DNA of 14,185 bases from Treponema sp. Lineage in GTDB: Bacteria; Spirochaetota; Spirochaetia; Treponematales; Treponemataceae. Of the stretch, positions 10,802-14,185 are shown one piece after another. Each line of letters opens with the position of its first letter. The stretch's first letter is position 1. The DNA is taken from the NCBI GenBank assembly GCA_016294035.1, contig JAEDCT010000034.1:1-14185 (forward strand). Reading direction: 5' to 3'. A program made the translations under genes and the position numbers. The notes beneath the pieces are model-generated. The model made no database searches. It was not told where the DNA came from and worked only from the letters and a program-made list of their open reading frames with translations.

Positions 10802-13800
10802 TTAGTAAATATCAAATTCCGGGCCATCGTCCCACGGATTTTCTTCTTCTACAGGGATTTCCATTGGAAGTTCGTTTTGTTTTGGTGCTGAAGGTGTTTG
10901 TTCTGTTACCAAATTCTGTTCAGGAACTTCATCCCAATCTTTGAGGATCAAGTCTATGACTACCTGCTCTGGATAGCCGTTAACCCTCATCTGCTTGACT
11001 TTGAATTCGTTGTAGTCTCGTTTGAGATAGCGGGTAAATTTTGCCTGTGTGAGCTTTTCAGGATCAATCGGTTTTCCGGATTCGTCCAGTTCAATATTCC
11101 AGAATTGACAGTAACGGTTGTAGACATCTTTAAGTGGTACCCATTTTCCTGAACCTTTGGCAAAGTCTATGTATTTTTGAACGAAATTCTGGAGTCCGTT
11201 GTCATCCATGTTTTCTATGTAGTCTTTCTTGTATTCTTCAGATTCAAGGGACTGAGGGATTTTTGATTTGTATTCGTTCTTGAGCCTGATGTAATATTCA
11301 GCGAATGTGCGAACGATAATCGGGAATTCCGGGCGCAATTGTTCTTTGAGTTCGTCAATTGTCATTGTGCCTTTTTCGCCTTTTTCGTGCTGTTTTGAAA
11401 ACTGAATAATCAGCATACGGTCAATTACGGCTTGGTCTGTTTTGTCGAAAAGTGGAGAGTAGTTTGTTAGAATGATTGTTTGTGCGGTTGGAATAAAGTT
11501 ATGAGGCTTCTGCCAAAGTCCACGGGCTGTGAGCTTTCCGCCACCAGTGAGAGATTTCCACATTGATGAGTTCAAGTGGTCGTTTTTTTCTGTTTCGTCT
11601 GAAATACCTGCTCCTGCTCCTTCAAGCTGTGCAAGGAACGGATTTGCGCCGCCTGTCTGGTTGCCGTATTTTGAGTTCATAATAAGATCGCGAGGAATTG
11701 GAACTGTCATATCAGGGTAGATTTCTGAAATGATTTCCATTGTTGTAGTTTTACCTGTGTGAGGCTTTCCGGTGAAGATTCCACCGATTTTGAACTTTGC
11801 GGCACGGCTTGGAATGAGGCTTAAAAAGTACATTAAGGAATTGAGAGTGTCTTTGTTGTCAAAGTTTCCGTTCATGAACTCCATGAAGTTTTTTGGTTCT
11901 CCTGCTTTTTTGCAGTCGGCTACAAAGTAGGGGAGTTTTTTCTGTCTGTATTCTTCCGGACGTGCATCACGGAAAACTATTTCTTTTCCTGAAAAGTCTA
12001 AAACTCCATCCTGAAGCGTTAGGGTTTCCTGAATAAGGGTGGAATCAAAGCTGACTTGTTTTCTGAAGATGCTTGGTTTTTCGGCCAGTGCTTTCATTAC
12101 TGTCTGGCAGAATTTGTATTGTCCAAGTTTTTCAAGGGTTTTTCGTGCTGCATAAGCGTCATAGTCAAAGAATTGGAGTGCAAGTTCCTTGAGGATGTTG
12201 TATGCAATGTCTGTAATGTCCGGGCGGTGATTCCAAATCAGGCCGTCGAAAAAATAAAACTCTTTGAGTTCTTCTACATAAATCAGTTTGTCTTTGAGAT
12301 AATATTCAAGAAGATTTGCGGTTTCTTTTTCTGACTTGTAAGATTCTTTTTCGATAAAAGCTCTTAAGTCATCTGTGTTTGCAACTGGTTCAATGTCAAC
12401 TTCTACAATCGGAAAAGTTGAAAATTTGATGTTGCCATAATCTACTGCATTTTCAAGATCTTTTTTTATTCTTGATATTGTGCGGCGGTCGATGCCGTGG
12501 TCGCGGGCGATTTGCAGAATTATGTTAAGATTTACAGTGTCATTTATTTGCGGAATTTCGTCTGTGTTTGCCCCCCAGGTTACAAGGGCTTCCACAATTT
12601 TTGTATATTCTTTTCCTGCGTTGACGATTGCTTCAAGGAATGTTTTGTATTCAGTTTCGTTGAGTTCTTCTTTTGGAAGTTTCTTCAAAAGTTCATTGAT
12701 GCGACGAAGGGAGCAGTTTCCTTTACCAGTTTTGTTTTTGCGTGTGTCTTTTGTTTTTGTTTCTTTTTCTGCAGGTTTTGTTTCTGCTATTTTCTGGTAA
12801 AGGGTTGCCATCTTGATTGCGTTCTGAACATAATCAAGATGACCAAAAAGAATTGCTTCGTCCGGGTCTTTGTATTGTTTAAGTTCGTCTAATTTTGCAA
12901 AAAGAATTGTGCCTGTAAATCCATTTTTTTTGAGAAATTCTGCACAATCAGGGGCTTTTGTGTTGCCGGCGGTGTCATTGTCGAAAAAAATTGTAATTTC
13001 TTTTACGGCTGAACCTAAAAGAAAATGATTGATTAAAGCCTTTGTTAGGGATGTTACGCCACCGATGGAAAAAACATTGTCAAGTCCTGCAGCTTGGCAA
13101 ACAAGGGCTTTAAGTTCACCTTCTACAATTACGATTTTTTCTGGCAGTGGAATATTAGGGCATGGAAAACCCTTGCCACCATGGGATGCAATTTTCTTGC
13201 ATTTGAAAGCGTTTGCGTCTTTGTCAAATTCGTAATAGTGGAGTTTGTAGCCGATTCCAGTTTTGATTATTATGCCGGAATGCCAGAAAGTTTTTTTTAG
13301 TTTTCCTTCTTTGTCAGTGTGAATGGCTCCTACTGATTTCAACAGTTCTTCTGGAAGTCCGTCATTGATTGCGTCTGTTAAGCCGTTCCACCAGAATAAT
13401 TCTTTTGTCAGATTTTTGACAATTTCATCTGAAAAAGAGTTGATTTTTCCGTTTGATGAATATTTTGCACGGTCACGCAAGAAATTTTTTAAGACAGTTT
13501 CATTTGTGATTTTTCGTAAATAGTTTTCAAATTGTTCTGTTTTTTCTTCAGGAATGAGGTTTAATTTGTATTCCTTTTTGATTTTCTGAATTGGCTGTGT
13601 TATATCAATGCTGCCACCGAAAACCTGCTGAATATGTTTGAACTGTTTTCCGCGTTCTGTGATTCCTTCCAGAATTTCTACTGCATCGTAAATGTCACCG
13701 TGAATGCCGCAAGCGTAGCATTTAAAATAGTCGTCAAAAATCTGACAGCTTGGCTTTTCGTCCTGATGAGTTGGTGAGAAACATTTTATATTTTCTGTTT

Positions 13801-13876
13801 TATCGGCTTCAATTCCGTGCATAAGCAGATATTCACGGAGCCGATGCTTGTATTGGTTAAAATCTATGTTGCTCAT
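10802..13876 (-). CDS. primase-helicase: CHC2 zinc finger, TOPRIM primase, D5/SF3 helicase
   Basis: This 1024-residue replication protein would synthesise primers and unwind DNA at the phage origin. Domains in order are a zinc finger (C32, H37, C53, C56 in a CFSPTHQDEKPS ... FKCYACG pattern), TOPRIM (VEGELKAL with E252 and E254, FFDNDTAG with D299 and D301), and a Lys/Thr-rich linker near 365-390. A possible HTH follows at about 458-475 (HGIDRRTISRIKKDL). Next are the D5-type region, Walker A GKPHTGKT (703-710), Walker B DE (760-761), sensor Asn 805 and arginine finger R820. The C-terminus is acidic (EENPWDDGPEFDIY). ATG 13876 follows the Cys-rich ORF by 11 bases with little Shine-Dalgarno sequence, so coupling is likely. 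The 213-residue paralogue follows after 18 bases. Confidence 0.93.
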   Translation of the reverse strand: MSNIDFNQYKHRLREYLLMHGIEADKTENIKCFSPTHQDEKPSCQIFDDYFKCYACGIHGDIYDAVEILEGITERGKQFKHIQQVFGGSIDITQPIQKIKKEYKLNLIPEEKTEQFENYLRKITNETVLKNFLRDRAKYSSNGKINSFSDEIVKNLTKELFWWNGLTDAINDGLPEELLKSVGAIHTDKEGKLKKTFWHSGIIIKTGIGYKLHYYEFDKDANAFKCKKIASHGGKGFPCPNIPLPEKIVIVEGELKALVCQAAGLDNVFSIGGVTSLTKALINHFLLGSAVKEITIFFDNDTAGNTKAPDCAEFLKKNGFTGTILFAKLDELKQYKDPDEAILFGHLDYVQNAIKMATLYQKIAETKPAEKETKTKDTRKNKTGKGNCSLRRINELLKKLPKEELNETEYKTFLEAIVNAGKEYTKIVEALVTWGANTDEIPQINDTVNLNIILQIARDHGIDRRTISRIKKDLENAVDYGNIKFSTFPIVEVDIEPVANTDDLRAFIEKESYKSEKETANLLEYYLKDKLIYVEELKEFYFFDGLIWNHRPDITDIAYNILKELALQFFDYDAYAARKTLEKLGQYKFCQTVMKALAEKPSIFRKQVSFDSTLIQETLTLQDGVLDFSGKEIVFRDARPEEYRQKKLPYFVADCKKAGEPKNFMEFMNGNFDNKDTLNSLMYFLSLIPSRAAKFKIGGIFTGKPHTGKTTTMEIISEIYPDMTVPIPRDLIMNSKYGNQTGGANPFLAQLEGAGAGISDETEKNDHLNSSMWKSLTGGGKLTARGLWQKPHNFIPTAQTIILTNYSPLFDKTDQAVIDRMLIIQFSKQHEKGEKGTMTIDELKEQLRPEFPIIVRTFAEYYIRLKNEYKSKIPQSLESEEYKKDYIENMDDNGLQNFVQKYIDFAKGSGKWVPLKDVYNRYCQFWNIELDESGKPIDPEKLTQAKFTRYLKRDYNEFKVKQMRVNGYPEQVVIDLILKDWDEVPEQNLVTEQTPSAPKQNELPMEIPVEEENPWDDGPEFDIY

Positions 13877-13887
13877 TTATTATTTTC

Positions 13888-13995
13888 TTATTTTTCTTCA
13901 GCTGAATATACAATGCATTTTGTTTTGAGGAATTTACATTCATAACATTCTTTGCCTGGGCATTTATAACCTTTTAGTTCTTCTGGCATTGTCAT
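13888..13995 (-). CDS. 35-residue Cys-rich microprotein upstream of the primase-helicase
   Basis: MTMPEELKGYKCPGKECYEC continues with KFLKTKC. Four cysteines at 12, 17, 20 and 27 (CX4CX2CX6C) make a plausible small zinc-binding unit. ATG 13995 has AAGGAAAA upstream and is one base after the stop of the preceding gene; ATG 13989 is an alternative. It ends 11 bases before the primase-helicase start. The packing, Shine-Dalgarno sequence and conserved-looking Cys spacing support a real gene. Function is unknown. Confidence 0.6.
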   Translation of the reverse strand: MTMPEELKGYKCPGKECYECKFLKTKCIVYSAEEK

Positions 13996-13996
13996 T

Positions 13997-14179
13997 TTAT
14001 TTTCCTTTTGTAACTGCTTTTATAAATTTATTCACGTTGTCTGTAACGAAATGGCAATTCTGGGAAAGTTTGATTTTGTCTTTATCTGTAATTATATAAA
14101 CGTAAGATCCAATATCATCGAAGAATGAAATTCTGTTCGTTCTTCCGGATTTAAAAGACAATAATATTCGTAACGCCAT
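13997..14179 (-). CDS. small hypothetical protein near the window edge, 5' end uncertain
   Basis: The protein has 60 residues if ATG 14179 is the start. Only six bases remain before the edge and the frame is still open, so the start may lie outside. The sequence ALRILLSFKSGRTNRISFFDDIGSYVY continues ITDKDKIKLSQNCHFVTDNV, with a basic end (NKFIKAVTKGK). It looks like a small beta-rich fold without a signature I recognise. It is the first visible gene of the early - strand string, with its stop one base before the next ATG. Confidence 0.55.
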   Translation of the reverse strand: MALRILLSFKSGRTNRISFFDDIGSYVYIITDKDKIKLSQNCHFVTDNVNKFIKAVTKGK

Positions 14180-14185
14180 AATAAT

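Noticed and set aside
12056..12892. Several Phe/Cys-rich + strand ORFs opposite the primase-helicase
   Set aside because: They are shadow frames of a strongly supported 1024-residue gene.
1..14185. CRISPR arrays, tRNA genes and insertion sequences
   Set aside because: I saw no regularly spaced repeats, no cloverleaf-like sequence and no transposase or terminal repeats.

Overview
The window is a piece of a tailed, contractile-tailed (myovirus-type) bacteriophage or prophage with an AT-rich, standard-code genome. No ribosomal, tRNA or metabolic gene of the host is visible. The host cannot be read from the sequence. Base composition and gene style suggest a low-GC anaerobe, and a Treponema-like spirochaete or a gut Bacillota would both fit, but that is a guess.

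Layout. Bases 1-4770 (+ strand) hold the end of a tail module in the same order as phage Mu: baseplate spike end (gp45-like, truncated by the window edge), gp46-like, baseplate J/gp47-like, gp48-like, tail fibre. The fibre gene is followed by a second, oppositely oriented fibre C-terminus (3896-4477) with no usable start. The two cassettes begin with a collinear inverted homology (3285-3421 against 4341-4477) and meet tail to tail with two bases between their stop codons. This is the architecture of an invertible receptor-binding-protein switch; flipping about 1.19 kb would join fibre residues 1-181 in frame to the alternative C-terminus. No invertase gene is in the window. A small ORF (4524) follows, then two HTH genes without Shine-Dalgarno sites: a membrane protein with a LuxR/GerE-type HTH (4801) and a sigma-region-4-like protein (5622).

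Bases 5877-6430 are a two-gene moron-like unit on the - strand with its own strong promoter, and each gene has a hairpin touching its ribosome binding site. Bases 6534-7973 (+) are three small genes that resemble a set I recall from gut-phage genomes, with a 17-bp hairpin between the first two, and they end at a symmetric terminator (7972-8018).

From 8017 to the right end every gene is on the - strand, so the two halves converge on that terminator. This half is the replication/early side: a small Cys-rich ORF, a 1024-residue primase-helicase (CHC2 zinc finger, TOPRIM, D5/SF3 helicase), a stand-alone SF3 helicase-domain paralogue whose Walker B glutamate is replaced, a second tiny Cys-rich ORF, several unknown small proteins (one ending in a canonical beta-clamp-binding motif), an exported protein, a GAREGAGRKP-type DNA-binding protein and a last small gene. 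A 100-bp interval (8194-8297) holds overlapping opposed promoters, a 13-bp inverted repeat and a terminator, and may encode a small RNA on the + strand.

The most interesting points are the tail-fibre inversion switch, the apparently hydrolysis-defective helicase paralogue, the clamp-binding small protein, the two Cys-rich microproteins, and the small regulatory islands on the - strand.
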